In this document: in pieces, positions 1 to 9,171 of the stretch
How positions within the stretch are numbered: the stretch's first letter is position 1
Layout of the letters: each line of letters begins with the position of its first letter
DNA from: Paracoccus albicereus
Lineage (GTDB): Bacteria > Pseudomonadota > Alphaproteobacteria > Rhodobacterales > Rhodobacteraceae
Length of the DNA: 64,000 nucleotides
Assembly: GCF_024359525.1 (NCBI RefSeq)
Contig: NZ_JAKZEU010000004.1
Location: 472,684-536,683, forward strand
Direction of reading: 5' to 3'
Notes under the pieces: model-generated
Seen by the model: the letters and a program-made list of their open reading frames with translations, nothing else
Told to the model about the DNA's origin: nothing
Database searches by the model: none
Translations under genes and position numbers: made by a program

Positions 1-1031
1 TAGTCCCAGCTTTTCTTGTCGTAGTCGCGCTTTTCCTCGTCGTAGCCGGTGAAAAGCCCGTCAGACCAGCCGAACTCGTCCTTCACCAGGAAGGACGCGT
101 TCGTGTAGTTGGTCACGTATTCCCACTGCACCTTGTCGTTCTCGATGCACCAGCGGATCACGCCCATCAGGAAGGCGATGTCGCTGCCCGGGCGGATCGG
201 CGCGTAATAGTCCGAAACCGCGGCGGTGCGGGTATAGCGAGGGTCGACCACGATCAGCTTGGCGCCGCGATGCGCCTTCGCTTCTGTCACCCATTTGAAG
301 CCGCACGGATGCGCTTCGGCGGCGTTGCCGCCCATCACGATCACCAGATCGGTGTTCTTGATATCGGTCCAGGAGTTGGTCATCGCTCCACGGCCAAAAG
401 TCGGGCCCAAACTGGACACCGTGGGGCCGTGTCAGACGCGCGCCTGGTTATCGAATCCGACGATCCCCATGGACCGGACCGTCTTGTAGGTCAGCCATGC
501 GGTTTCGTTTGTGGTGGCCGATGCGGCCAGAAAACCGGCGGTGGTCCAGCGATTGACGGTCTGACCCGCCTCGTTGACCTGCAGCAGGTTGGCGTCGCGG
601 TCATCCTTGATCGCGCGGGCGATCATGTTCAGCGCGTCGTCCCAGCTGATTTCCTCGAACGAGGTGCCGCCCGGCTTGCGATAGCGCGGCTTCGTCAAGC
701 GCGTCGGCGCGTGGACGAAATCCTTCAAGGCGGCGCCTTTCGGGCACAGCGTACCGCGGTTCGTCGGGTGGTCGCTGTCGCCTTCGATGTGGATGATCTC
801 GGCGGTCTCGCCAGCCTTCACGTCACCCTTCGAATACATGATGATGCCGCAGGCGACCGAGCAATAGGGACAGGTGTTGCGCGTTTCCGTCGTGGTAGCC
901 AGCTTGAAAGCGCGCACATGCGCAGCCTCTGCCGCCTCCGCCTCGCCGAAGCCCATGGCTCCCAGCGACGTTGCCGCAACCCCCGCACCCGCCAGCCTGA
1001 GAAAGCCGCGACGCGAAAGGTCGATATTCAT
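1..1031 (-). CDS. fdoG: Selenocysteine formate dehydrogenase, alpha subunit (5' part, runs off window)
   Basis: Catalytic subunit of a periplasmic, membrane-linked formate dehydrogenase (FDH-N/O family) that oxidises formate at a Mo-bis-MGD centre. ATG at 1031 is preceded by AGGAGG. The N-terminus has a Tat motif (SRRGFLRL, residues 6-13), then a 4Fe-4S site (CPYCSVAC) and LCPKG. The frame meets UGA at 434-432 (residue 200) and continues open to the window edge. The flanking residues QARV-U-HGPTV match the family's selenocysteine site, and downstream GRGAMTNSW and a conserved substrate-binding region follow. I therefore read the UGA as selenocysteine, not a stop. The 3' part and the other subunits must lie left of the window. 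sel genes are not visible here. Confidence 0.93.
389..434 (-). promoter_or_regulatory. Bacterial SECIS element directly after the UGA
   Basis: Counting the UGA as nt 1-3 on the minus strand, an outer stem pairs CACGGCC (nt 4-10) with GGCCGUG (nt 40-46). The apical hairpin (positions 402-421) pairs CGG with CCG, leaves U17 bulged, then pairs GUCC with GGGC around a five-base loop AGUUU. U17, G23 and U24 are the bases known to contact SelB in the E. coli fdhF element, and all three fall at the same numbered positions here. Confidence 0.88.
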
Positions 1032-1244
1032 GATGACCCTCCTGATGCCTGTCGTGATGATAGGTACAGGATCGAGAGTGCGAAGAGCGTGCCTCCAAGT
1101 CAAGGAAAAGCGGTGTCGGGCGGGACTGGCAGCCCATCAACTCCGCGCCAGTGGTTCAAAGCACATGAGTCTTGATTTGATGGACCGATGCCGAAAGACT
1201 GACGGGTGGGGCGACGTCGCATGATCGCTCAAAGGGAGGAAACT

Positions 1245-2390
1245 ATGACCAACAACGACAAGGCCGCAGCCGCGGTCTCTCGCCGTTCGTTCCTGCGTCG
1301 CGGGGGGGCGATTGCAGGGGGTGCGGCGGCAAGCACGCTGGTAGCGGCTCCGGCCGTCCTGGCGCAATCGCCGTTGACGCTGAAGATGCAGACCAGCTGG
1401 CCCGCATCCGATATCTGGCAGACGATGGCGCAGCAATATGTCGACCGCGTTCAGGCCATGTCGGGCGACCGCATCAAGATCGACCTGCTGCCCGCAGGCG
1501 CGGTCGTCGGTGCGTTCCAGGTCATGGACGGCGTCAGCGACGGCGTGATCGACATCGCGCACTCGGTCTCGGCCTACTGGTATGGCAAGAACAAGGCGGC
1601 GTCGTTGTTCGGCACCGGTCCCGTCTTCGGCGGCGACCCAACCAACATGCTGTCGTGGTTCTACCAGGGCGGCGGGCGCGAGCTTTACCGCGAACTGACC
1701 CAGGACCAGATGGGCCTGAACGTGGTCGGCCTGATGGCCTTCCCGATGCCCGCGCAGCCCTTCGGCTGGTTCAAGAACCCGATCAACGGCGTCGCCGACA
1801 TCCAGGGGATGAAGTACCGCACCGTCGGCCTGGCCGCAGACCTGCTGCAATCGATGGGCATGTCGGTCGCCCAGCTTCCCGGGGGCGAGATCGTGGCCGC
1901 GATGGAGCGTGGCGTCATCGACGCGTTCGAGTTCAACAACCCCTCGTCCGACATGCGCTTCGGCGCGCAGGACGTGGCCAAGAACTATTACCTCGGCAGC
2001 TATCATCAGGCGTCGGAAGCGTTCGAGTTCCTGTTCAACCGCGATGTGATGGACGATCTGGAACCGGATCTGCGCGCCATTCTGGAACATGGTGTTGAAG
2101 CGGTCTCGACCTACAATACCGCCTACGCGCTGGACAATTATTCGGCCGACCTGCTGAAGCTGCGCGACGAAGCCGGGGTGACGATCCAGAAGACTCCGCA
2201 GGACATCCTGCAGGCGCAGTTGGATGCGTGGTCCGAGATGATCGCGACGCTGGAAGCCGACGAGACGATCAAGAAGATCCTTGACAGCCAGCGAGACTGG
2301 GTCAAGCGGACGGTCTACTACGAACTGCTCGACAAGCCGGATTACACGCTGGCATACGAGCATTTCTTCCCGGGCGAACTGAAGATCTGA
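1245..2390 (+). CDS. dctP: TRAP transporter periplasmic solute-binding protein (DctP family)
   Basis: Binds a solute, probably an organic acid, in the periplasm and delivers it to the DctQM permease encoded next. The ATG at 1245 is chosen because GGGAGGA lies six bases upstream; an earlier in-frame start has no ribosome site. The 381-residue protein begins with a Tat signal (SRRSFLRR, residues 12-19, then an alanine-rich stretch cut near AQ at 40-41), which several TRAP binding proteins use. The body has the DctP pattern, including GLMAFPMPAQPFGWF and GMKYRT. It resembles the TakP 2-oxoacid binders in general pattern, but I cannot assign the substrate. It is divergent from the formate dehydrogenase gene. 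Confidence 0.92.
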   Translation: MTNNDKAAAAVSRRSFLRRGGAIAGGAAASTLVAAPAVLAQSPLTLKMQTSWPASDIWQTMAQQYVDRVQAMSGDRIKIDLLPAGAVVGAFQVMDGVSDGVIDIAHSVSAYWYGKNKAASLFGTGPVFGGDPTNMLSWFYQGGGRELYRELTQDQMGLNVVGLMAFPMPAQPFGWFKNPINGVADIQGMKYRTVGLAADLLQSMGMSVAQLPGGEIVAAMERGVIDAFEFNNPSSDMRFGAQDVAKNYYLGSYHQASEAFEFLFNRDVMDDLEPDLRAILEHGVEAVSTYNTAYALDNYSADLLKLRDEAGVTIQKTPQDILQAQLDAWSEMIATLEADETIKKILDSQRDWVKRTVYYELLDKPDYTLAYEHFFPGELKI

Positions 2391-2410
2391 TCGCGCATCG
2401 AAAGACCGCA

Positions 2411-2434
2411 CCCGGCGCCTTGGATGGCGCCGGG
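2411..2434 (+). terminator. Intercistronic hairpin between dctP and dctQ
   Basis: Perfect 9-bp inverted repeat CCCGGCGCC / GGCGCCGGG with a six-base loop, followed by CCCTTTCG. It lies 20 bases after the dctP stop and 26 before the dctQ start. The weak T tract suggests partial termination or 3'-end protection, which would give more binding protein than permease from one transcript. Confidence 0.65.
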
Positions 2435-2459
2435 CCCTTTCGCTAATCCGAGAGATCCC

Positions 2460-3044
2460 ATGCTCCGCTTTGTGCGCTTTGCCGACGGCCTGTCGGCGTG
2501 GTTCGGCAAGACCTTCGGCTGGCTCATCATGCTGATGACCATCGGTGTCAGCTACGAGGTCGCCGTTCGCTACATCTTCAACGCCCCGACCTCATGGTCG
2601 CTGGACGTGAGCTTCATCATGTACGGAACCCTCTTCATGATGGGCGGCGCCTATACGCTGTCGCGCGGCGGCCATGTGCGTGGGGATTTCCTGTACCGCC
2701 TTTGGCCGGTGCGGGTGCAGGCGTCGGTCGATCTGGTCCTGTATCTGATCTTCTTCTTTCCCGGCGTCTCCGCACTGATTTTCGCGGGCTGGAAATACGC
2801 TTCGCGCAGCTGGCAATATGGCGAGGTCAGCGTGAATAGTCCCGCCGGCATCCCGATTTTCCAGTTCAAGACGGTGATCGTCGCGGCCGGCATCCTGCTG
2901 TTCATCCAGGGCCTTGCCCAGATCTGTCGCTGCATCCTCGCGATCCGCGACGGCTACTGGACCGAAGCCGAAGAGGATGTCGAGGAAACCGAAGAGCTAC
3001 TGATCCGCGAAAAGGCAGCCGAGGCGCATGCCCATGACCGCTGA
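2460..3044 (+). CDS. dctQ: TRAP transporter small permease (DctQ family)
   Basis: Small membrane subunit of the TRAP transporter, 194 residues with four predicted hydrophobic segments (about residues 20-40, 50-70, 90-110 and 130-150). The family pattern is visible: VRYIFNAPTSWSLD, then FMMGGAYTLSRGGHVRGD. The ATG at 2460 fits the family N-terminus; the frame stays open upstream into the hairpin but has no better start. It ends in an acidic cytoplasmic tail rich in E and D. It lies between dctP and dctM in one transcription unit. Confidence 0.9.
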   Translation: MLRFVRFADGLSAWFGKTFGWLIMLMTIGVSYEVAVRYIFNAPTSWSLDVSFIMYGTLFMMGGAYTLSRGGHVRGDFLYRLWPVRVQASVDLVLYLIFFFPGVSALIFAGWKYASRSWQYGEVSVNSPAGIPIFQFKTVIVAAGILLFIQGLAQICRCILAIRDGYWTEAEEDVEETEELLIREKAAEAHAHDR

Positions 3045-3098
3045 TCCCGCGCGCAACTGCCGCCCTGCCTGCGTCCCGACCCTGCCGGAGTATGGAAA

Positions 3099-4517
3099 TT
3101 GACCGATCCTCAGGTTGCCCTGTCGATGCTGGGCGTGTTCATCATCCTCGTCTTTCTGGGCTTCCCCATTGCCTTCACGCTCATGGCACTTGGGATCATG
3201 TTCGGCTACTACGCCTATTTCGACGCAGACCGCATGTGGCGCAGCTTCAACCGGCTGGCCGAGGATGCCGATTGGTGGACTTCGACGACGGGCTGGATCG
3301 AGGGGTTCTTCAACAACCGCATCTTCGACCTGTTCATCAACCAGACCTACACGGTGATGTCGAACGAGGTGCTGACGGCGGTGCCGCTGTTCCTGTTCAT
3401 GGGCTACATCGTGGAACGCGCCAACATCGTCGACCGACTGTTCGGCACGCTGGCCATCGCCGCGCGCCGGATGCCCGGGTCGATGGGCGTCGCTGCGCTG
3501 ATCACCTGCGCGCTCTTCGCGACGGCGACCGGCATCGTCGGCGCCGTGGTCACGCTGATGGGGCTGTTGGCGCTGCCGCAGATGCTGAAGGCGCGCTACA
3601 ATCCCAGTTTCGCCAGCGGTATCATCTGCGCCGGCGGCACACTGGGTATCCTGATCCCACCCTCGATCATGCTGATCGTCTATGCAGCGGCTTCGGGCGT
3701 TTCGATCGTCCGGCTGTATGCCGCAGCGATGTTCCCGGGTCTGGTCCTGGTCGGGCTGTATCTGCTCTACGTCATCGGTCGATCGATCCTGCAGCCATCC
3801 GTGGCCCCGCGTCCGAGTGAAGAGGACATTCCGCCCGTCCCCGGGGCCAAGCTCGCCTGGATGATGGTGACATCGTTCTTTCCGCTCGCGGTCCTGATCC
3901 TCGCGGTGCTGGGCTCGATCCTGCTGGGCCTCGCCACGCCGACCGAGGCCGCCGCGATCGGCGCATTGGGCGGGCTGGTGCTGGCCGCTGCCTATCGTTC
4001 GCTGACGTTCCAGCGGCTGCGCGAGTCCGTCTACCTGACGGTACGGACGACCGCGATGGTCTGCTGGCTGTTCGTGGGCTCGTACACGTTCAGTTCGGTC
4101 TTCAGCTATCTCGGCGGCGAGCACCTGATTTCGGAATTCGTGGCCGGCATGGACCTGACGCCGCTGCAATTCCTGCTGCTCGCGCAGCTGATCATCTTCC
4201 TGCTGGGCTGGCCGCTGGAATGGTCCGAGATCATCATCATCTTCGTGCCGATCTTCCTGCCGCTTCTAAACATGTTCGGCGTCGACCCACTGTTCTTCGG
4301 TATCCTCGTGGCGCTGAACCTTCAGACCTCGTTCCTGACACCGCCGATGGCGATGTCGGCCTACTACCTCAAGGGGATCGCCCCGCCCGAGGTTCGGCTG
4401 ACGCAGATCTTCGCGGGCGTGATGCCGTTCCTGTTCATGGTCTTCATCGCGATGGCGGTGGTCTACATCTTCCCGCAGACGGTCTACTGGCTGCCGCAGG
4501 TCTTCTATGGCGGCTGA
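3099..4517 (+). CDS. dctM: TRAP transporter large permease (DctM family)
   Basis: Twelve-segment integral membrane subunit, 472 residues, that couples uptake to an ion gradient. It starts with TTG at 3099, eight bases after GGAG; the next in-frame ATG (residue 10) would cut into the first membrane segment. Family signatures include VPLFLFMGYIVERANI, GTLGILIPPSIMLIVY and TPPMAMSAYYLKG. Its last 11 bases overlap the amidase gene, implying translational coupling and a functional link between the imported solute and the amidase. Confidence 0.92.
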   Translation: MTDPQVALSMLGVFIILVFLGFPIAFTLMALGIMFGYYAYFDADRMWRSFNRLAEDADWWTSTTGWIEGFFNNRIFDLFINQTYTVMSNEVLTAVPLFLFMGYIVERANIVDRLFGTLAIAARRMPGSMGVAALITCALFATATGIVGAVVTLMGLLALPQMLKARYNPSFASGIICAGGTLGILIPPSIMLIVYAAASGVSIVRLYAAAMFPGLVLVGLYLLYVIGRSILQPSVAPRPSEEDIPPVPGAKLAWMMVTSFFPLAVLILAVLGSILLGLATPTEAAAIGALGGLVLAAAYRSLTFQRLRESVYLTVRTTAMVCWLFVGSYTFSSVFSYLGGEHLISEFVAGMDLTPLQFLLLAQLIIFLLGWPLEWSEIIIIFVPIFLPLLNMFGVDPLFFGILVALNLQTSFLTPPMAMSAYYLKGIAPPEVRLTQIFAGVMPFLFMVFIAMAVVYIFPQTVYWLPQVFYGG

Positions 4518-5847
4518 GCTGACAAGGCTTGACGCGACCGATCTGCGCGACCGCCTGGCCAGGGGTGAGCTGTCGGTGGTCGAGGTCGTGACTGCGCATC
4601 TCAAGCGTATCGCGGAAACCGAGGCGGAGTTGCAGGCCTGGGCGTGGCTTGACGGCGAGCATGCGCTGGCACAGGCCCGCGCGCTGGACGATCGGCGCAA
4701 GTCGGGCGCCGCGATCGGGCCGCTGCACGGCGTGCCGGTCGGGATCAAGGACATCATCGACGTCGCGCGTGTGCCCTGCGAATACGGCTCACCCATCGGC
4801 AAGGGGCGCGTTCCGCGCGAGGATGCGGCGCTGATCGCACGCCTGCGCGCCTCCGGAGCGGTGATCATGGGCAAGACCGTCACCACCGAGCTTGCCTTCA
4901 TGAACCCGTCGAAATCGCGCAATCCGCACGACGGCACGCGGACGCCCGGTGGCTCCTCAGCCGGGTCCGCTGTGGCCGTCGCTGCGGGACATGTGCCGTT
5001 GGCCGTCGGCACGCAAACCGGCGGGTCGGTCATCCGGCCCGCGTCCTTTTGCGGGATCGTCGGCTTCAAGCCCAGCTTCGGAATGATCGGCCGGACGGGC
5101 ACCCTGCCGCAATCGCCCTTCCTCGACACTGTCGGCGTCTTCGCCCGCAACGTGGGTGATGCAGCCCTGCTGGCCGAGGTCCTTGCGGGTCACGATCCCG
5201 CCGATCTCGCCAGTGCCCCGATGCCCGCGCCGCGTCTGGCGCAAACGGCGGCAGAGGCGCCGCCGGTGACGCCGGATTTCGCCCTGGCCGATCTACCCGC
5301 CCCGCCCGAAACCTCACCTGCAATGCAGTCTGCGATGGACGAACTGGCCGAACTGCTTGGCGATCGTTGCGAGCGCTTCACGCTCCCTGCAGAATTCGCC
5401 GAGGCGCGCGAGATCCGCAGCCGCATCAACATGGCCGAAATGGCCAAGCATTATTACGCGCTTGAAAAGAAGGGCCGCGCGCAGATGTCGCAGATCGTGA
5501 CCGACGCGCTGGACGAAGGAAAGGCGGTGCTGGCGCGCGATTACCTGTCGGCGCTGGATTGGCGGGCGGTGCTGAACGCCGGTCTCGACCGCATTTTCGA
5601 GCGTTGCGATGCGATCCTTTGCGCTGCCAGTCCAGGGCCAGCGCCCGGGCTCGAGACGACCGGCGATCCGTCGTTCAACGGGATCTGGACGCTGTGCGGC
5701 ACACCGGTCGTGACGCTGCCGGTCTTTCAGGACGCGGACGGAATGCCGATGGGGCTGCAACTGATCGGGCGCGTGGGGGATGACGCGCGACTGCTGCGAA
5801 CCGCGAACTGGCTGATGACCTATCTAAGCGAAGGGAACGAGACATGA
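4507..5847 (+). CDS. Amidase signature family hydrolase
   Basis: Cytoplasmic amidase of 446 residues in the Ser-cisSer-Lys family (relatives include GatA, aryl-acylamidases and FAAH). The probable triad is Lys81 (VGIKD), Ser150 (GGSSAGS) and Ser174 (TQTGGSVIRPAS); the 24-residue gap between the two serines is that of the family. It is not GatA by context, since no gatB or gatC is present and it overlaps a transporter gene by 11 bases. The likely role is hydrolysis of an amide brought in by the TRAP system; the substrate is unknown. Confidence 0.9.
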   Translation: MAAELTRLDATDLRDRLARGELSVVEVVTAHLKRIAETEAELQAWAWLDGEHALAQARALDDRRKSGAAIGPLHGVPVGIKDIIDVARVPCEYGSPIGKGRVPREDAALIARLRASGAVIMGKTVTTELAFMNPSKSRNPHDGTRTPGGSSAGSAVAVAAGHVPLAVGTQTGGSVIRPASFCGIVGFKPSFGMIGRTGTLPQSPFLDTVGVFARNVGDAALLAEVLAGHDPADLASAPMPAPRLAQTAAEAPPVTPDFALADLPAPPETSPAMQSAMDELAELLGDRCERFTLPAEFAEAREIRSRINMAEMAKHYYALEKKGRAQMSQIVTDALDEGKAVLARDYLSALDWRAVLNAGLDRIFERCDAILCAASPGPAPGLETTGDPSFNGIWTLCGTPVVTLPVFQDADGMPMGLQLIGRVGDDARLLRTANWLMTYLSEGNET

Positions 5848-6053
5848 CCGACAAGGTTCTGGCGCTGATCGCCTACGTCGTGATGGCGGCGTTTCTGGTC
5901 ATCCTGCTGATCTATGTTCCGCGTTTCGATCTGGCAGGCGTGGTGATCGTCACCCTGCTTCTGGCAGGCTGGGACACGTTGCAGGTGATGCGCAGTCACC
6001 AGCGTCCGGGGCACGAAACGCATCCGCCACACGACCCGCGCGACGACATCTGA
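5844..6053 (+). CDS. Small membrane protein, unknown function
   Basis: A 69-residue protein whose ATGA overlaps the amidase stop. Two hydrophobic stretches (residues 6-24 and 28-45) are joined by a short loop, and a histidine- and proline-rich hydrophilic tail follows. I do not recognise a family. Its tight coupling supports it being real and part of the TRAP/amidase operon. Confidence 0.6.
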   Translation: MTDKVLALIAYVVMAAFLVILLIYVPRFDLAGVVIVTLLLAGWDTLQVMRSHQRPGHETHPPHDPRDDI

Positions 6054-6147
6054 AGCCCCGCCATCCGACCTGTACGGACTTGTTGCCGCCTTGCGCATCG
6101 AAGCGCAGGCGATTAAGCAACAACTTTAGTCAGGTTAATGGACGGTC

Positions 6148-6921
6148 ATGATGCGGACGATCGATCGGGTCTTGGTGACGATAGCGGCGATCCTTGCCGG
6201 CGCTCTGCCGGCGGGTGCGCAGGTACTGGCGCTTCCGTCTGCCGGCACGCTGCCGCATGATCTGTCACCGCTGGGCATGTTCATGGCCGCGGACATCGTC
6301 GTTAAGGCGGTGATGGTCGGTCTGATCTTCGCCTCGATTGTGACCTGGACCGTCTTCGTGGTGAAGGCACTGGAACTGCGCTTCGCCGCCGCCCGTGCCA
6401 GCCGCGCCCTGACCACGATCGAGCGATCAGACAGCCTGACGGCTGCCGTTTCTGCCTGCAATCAGCGCGGCAGCGTCGCGGAACAGATGCTGCACAACGC
6501 CCGGGCCGAGATTGCATTGTCGGCGCAAGGCCGCAACGATGCGGCGCTGAAAGAGCGTGTGTCCTCGCGTCTCTCCGATATCGCTGCGCAGGCGGGACGC
6601 GGCATGGCGATCGGCACCGGACTGCTGGCCACGATCGGCTCGACCGCGCCTTTCGTCGGTCTTTTCGGCACGGTCTGGGGAATCATGAACAGCTTCATCG
6701 GCATTTCGCAGGCACAGACGACGAACCTCGCCGTCGTCGCGCCGGGCATCGCCGAGGCGCTGCTGGCGACGGCGCTTGGCCTGGTCGCGGCCATTCCGGC
6801 GGTGGTGATCTACAACATGTTCGCACGCGGCATCGCCGGCTATCGTCAGCGGCTGGCACTGATCGCCTCGTCCATCGAACGGCTGGTCAGCCGCGATCTG
6901 GACCGCACGGGAGCGATCTGA
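6148..6921 (+). CDS. exbB: ExbB-type proton channel subunit of the TonB energiser
   Basis: Inner-membrane subunit that with ExbD turns proton flow into force on TonB for outer-membrane uptake of iron complexes or vitamin B12. The 257-residue protein has a cleavable-looking leader (to about residue 24, AGAQ), a first membrane segment near 50-72, and two conserved segments carrying [19 protein letters not shown] and [21 protein letters not shown], the MotA/TolQ/ExbB signature. ATG at 6148 or 6151 are both possible. It heads an exbB-exbD-tonB operon with one-base overlaps. I saw no convincing Fur, Irr or RirA box upstream. Confidence 0.93.
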   Translation: MMRTIDRVLVTIAAILAGALPAGAQVLALPSAGTLPHDLSPLGMFMAADIVVKAVMVGLIFASIVTWTVFVVKALELRFAAARASRALTTIERSDSLTAAVSACNQRGSVAEQMLHNARAEIALSAQGRNDAALKERVSSRLSDIAAQAGRGMAIGTGLLATIGSTAPFVGLFGTVWGIMNSFIGISQAQTTNLAVVAPGIAEALLATALGLVAAIPAVVIYNMFARGIAGYRQRLALIASSIERLVSRDLDRTGAI

Positions 6922-7364
6922 TGGCGGGGCGGTTGGATGATGGCGACGACCTGACCGAAGCGCACGAGATCAACGTGACGCCGTTCATCGACGTGATGCT
7001 GGTCCTGCTGATCATCTTCATGGTCGCGGCACCGCTGGCCACCGTCGACATCAATGTCGATCTGCCGCAATCCAACGCAAATCCCGCTCAACGTCCGGAT
7101 CAGCCGGTTTGGTTGACCGTCGCGCCCGACCTGTCGCTCAGCCTAGGCGACACCAATGTCCCGCGCGAGGCGCTGGCGCAAGGTCTGGCGCAGGCGACCG
7201 ACAACGATCCGGAAGCGCGGATCTTCCTGCGCGCGGATCGTGAGGTCAGCTATGGCGATTTGATGGCGGTGATGAACGACATCCGCGACGGCGGCTGGAC
7301 CAAGATCGCATTGGTCGGGCTGGAAAGCGCCGATGCATCCGGGGCCGAGGTCCCCGCAGAGTGA
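6921..7364 (+). CDS. exbD: ExbD-type subunit of the TonB energiser
   Basis: 147 residues with one N-terminal membrane helix (INVTPFIDVMLVLLIIFMV) in which Asp24 matches the essential membrane aspartate of ExbD/TolR, followed by a periplasmic domain. The ATG overlaps the exbB stop by one base (TGATG). The cytoplasmic N-terminus is short and acidic, as usual. It works with ExbB and the TonB encoded next. Confidence 0.94.
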   Translation: MAGRLDDGDDLTEAHEINVTPFIDVMLVLLIIFMVAAPLATVDINVDLPQSNANPAQRPDQPVWLTVAPDLSLSLGDTNVPREALAQGLAQATDNDPEARIFLRADREVSYGDLMAVMNDIRDGGWTKIALVGLESADASGAEVPAE

Positions 7365-8215
7365 GCCTTGCACGCAGAACGGGTTCGCTTCTGCGCTGGC
7401 CGCTGGCGGGGGTTGCAGTGGTCGCGCTGCATGTCGGACTGGCGGACTGGCTGATGCGGACCGACCGCTTGGGCCTACCGCACGCGCCCGCTGCACCGAT
7501 CTCCGTCGAGTTCGAGCCCGCGCCACCTGCGCCGCAACCGGCGGAAGAACAGCCCGCGCCCGAACCAGCGCCCGAGCCTGAACCTCAGCCGGAGCCCGAG
7601 CCGCAGCAGGAGCCGGAGCCAAAACCCGAACCGGAGCCGATCCCGGAACCGGAACCCTTGCCTGAGGAAGTCGTCGCGCCGCCGCCGGATTTCACACCGC
7701 CACCGCTGACCGAATTGCCGCCGATCGGCAATATTTCGGACTTCATCCCCACGCCGCCCGTCTCGGAACTGGCGCTCGACCAGTCCGAACGTCCGCTTGC
7801 CCGGCCCGTCCGCCGCGAACCGGAGCCGGAGCCGGAGCCGCGACAGCAGCGCGAGCCTGAACCACAGCGACAACAGCAAACTGCCAGCCCCACACCCGCG
7901 CAGCCCGCACCGCAGCCAGCCGCACCGGCGGCGCCGAGCGCCGGGCAGATCGCGTCTTGGCAGCAGCAGGTCGGCCAGCGGATCGCCCGGCATATGTCGC
8001 GGACGCGCGTCGGGCGCGCTGGCAGCGCGACGGTTCAGATCGCGATCAACATCAACGCGAGCGGCGCGGCTGCGGCGCGTCTGAACGGCTCGACAGGCGA
8101 CGCGCGAGCCGATCAGGCACTCGCGTCGCAGGCCGCCCGGATGCCATCAATGCCTGCACCGCCCGGCGGCCAGGCGCAGAGTTTCGTTCTGCCCGTCACG
8201 ATACAGTTTCGGTGA
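7361..8215 (+). CDS. tonB: TonB energy-transducing protein
   Basis: 284 residues starting at GTG 7361, overlapping exbD by four bases. One N-terminal signal anchor (about residues 12-30) is followed by long Pro/Glu-rich stretches (PEPEP-type, roughly residues 47-105 and 145-185) that span the periplasm, and a C-terminal TonB domain (about 195-284) ending in FVLPVTIQFR. The imperfect Pro-Glu codon repeats make this stretch low-complexity at DNA level. It energises TonB-dependent outer-membrane receptors, none of which is encoded in the window. Confidence 0.93.
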   Translation: MSLARRTGSLLRWPLAGVAVVALHVGLADWLMRTDRLGLPHAPAAPISVEFEPAPPAPQPAEEQPAPEPAPEPEPQPEPEPQQEPEPKPEPEPIPEPEPLPEEVVAPPPDFTPPPLTELPPIGNISDFIPTPPVSELALDQSERPLARPVRREPEPEPEPRQQREPEPQRQQQTASPTPAQPAPQPAAPAAPSAGQIASWQQQVGQRIARHMSRTRVGRAGSATVQIAININASGAAAARLNGSTGDARADQALASQAARMPSMPAPPGGQAQSFVLPVTIQFR

Positions 8216-9168
8216 TGGCGGCACCCCCTCAGCGCCGGACGTGGACTGCCAACGACTACGCGCTGCGGCTCGACCCGCAGATGCTGGGCTTTATAGACGC
8301 AACCAACGCCCACTATCCGCCGGACACGATCGACGCGTCGGTCATGGCGCAGCGCGCGATCTACGATCGGATGTGCACAGCGTTTCGCGCCGTGCGTCCT
8401 GCCGATGTTCTGGTCGAAGATGTGCTGCCGCCCAGTTCGCATCCGATCCCGCTTCGCCAGTATCGCCGCCATGACGTGGTCACGCAGGTCGCCGCCGTCC
8501 TCTATCTGCACGGGGGCGGGCTGGTGGTCGGCGGCTTGGACAGTCACGACGATGTCTGCGCCGAGATCTGCGCGCGAACCGGTTTCCGCGTGACTGCCGC
8601 CGATTATCGACTGCTGCCGGAACATTCCTACGCCGATGCATGCGACGATGCCCTCGCCGCCTTGCGCTGGCTTCTTGACGAAAGCGGCGTGCCGGTCGTC
8701 GTGGTCGGCGACAGCGCTGGCGGGCTGCTGGCCGCGATGGCCGTTCAAGCCATGCGCGGCGAGGCGCGGCAGGCCGCAGGGCAGGTGCTGATCTATCCGG
8801 GCCTCGGCGGCGCGGATGACCTGTCCTCGCGTATCGAGCATGCCGAGGCGCCGATGCTGACACGCGCCGAGGTCAAAGCCTACGATGCACTGCGCGGTGT
8901 CACGGCACCCACGCCGCTGGGCCAGCCCGACTTTTCCGGGCTGCCGCCGACCGTCGTCATCCCTGCAGAATGTGATCCATTATGCGACGACGCGGTGGTT
9001 TATGATGACGCGATCAGGCAGGCAGGCGGACGTTCGGTCTGCCTGATCCAGCAGGGCTGGGTGCATGGCGGTCTGCGCGCGCGTCATGCAGCCGATGTCG
9101 CCCGTCGCGCTTTCGATGTGGCGGTGGACGCGATCGAGGCGCTTGGGCATGGACGCTGGCCGTACTGA
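8215..9168 (+). CDS. Alpha/beta hydrolase, hormone-sensitive lipase (HSL) type esterase
   Basis: 317 residues. The ATG at 8215 overlaps the tonB stop by one base; a longer upstream frame is only the tonB antiframe. It shows the oxyanion motif HGGG (residues 99-102), the nucleophile elbow GDSAG (Ser167), a later ECDPLCDDA segment with the probable acid, and a C-terminal WVHGG histidine. It has no signal peptide, so it acts in the cytoplasm. Coupling to tonB suggests it processes something brought in through a TonB-dependent receptor, such as an ester-linked siderophore, but classic siderophore esterases belong to other subfamilies, so this stays inference. Confidence 0.85.
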   Translation: MAAPPQRRTWTANDYALRLDPQMLGFIDATNAHYPPDTIDASVMAQRAIYDRMCTAFRAVRPADVLVEDVLPPSSHPIPLRQYRRHDVVTQVAAVLYLHGGGLVVGGLDSHDDVCAEICARTGFRVTAADYRLLPEHSYADACDDALAALRWLLDESGVPVVVVGDSAGGLLAAMAVQAMRGEARQAAGQVLIYPGLGGADDLSSRIEHAEAPMLTRAEVKAYDALRGVTAPTPLGQPDFSGLPPTVVIPAECDPLCDDAVVYDDAIRQAGGRSVCLIQQGWVHGGLRARHAADVARRAFDVAVDAIEALGHGRWPY

Positions 9169-9171
9169 CGC

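Noticed and set aside
432..434. In-frame stop in the formate dehydrogenase gene read as a nonsense mutation or pseudogene
   Set aside because: It is UGA at the family's selenocysteine position, the frame continues with conserved sequence, and a SECIS hairpin follows with the key bases in place.
7550..7680. Repeat run that could be taken for a CRISPR-like or minisatellite array
   Set aside because: It is the codon-level Pro-Glu repeat of TonB, in frame and expected for that protein.
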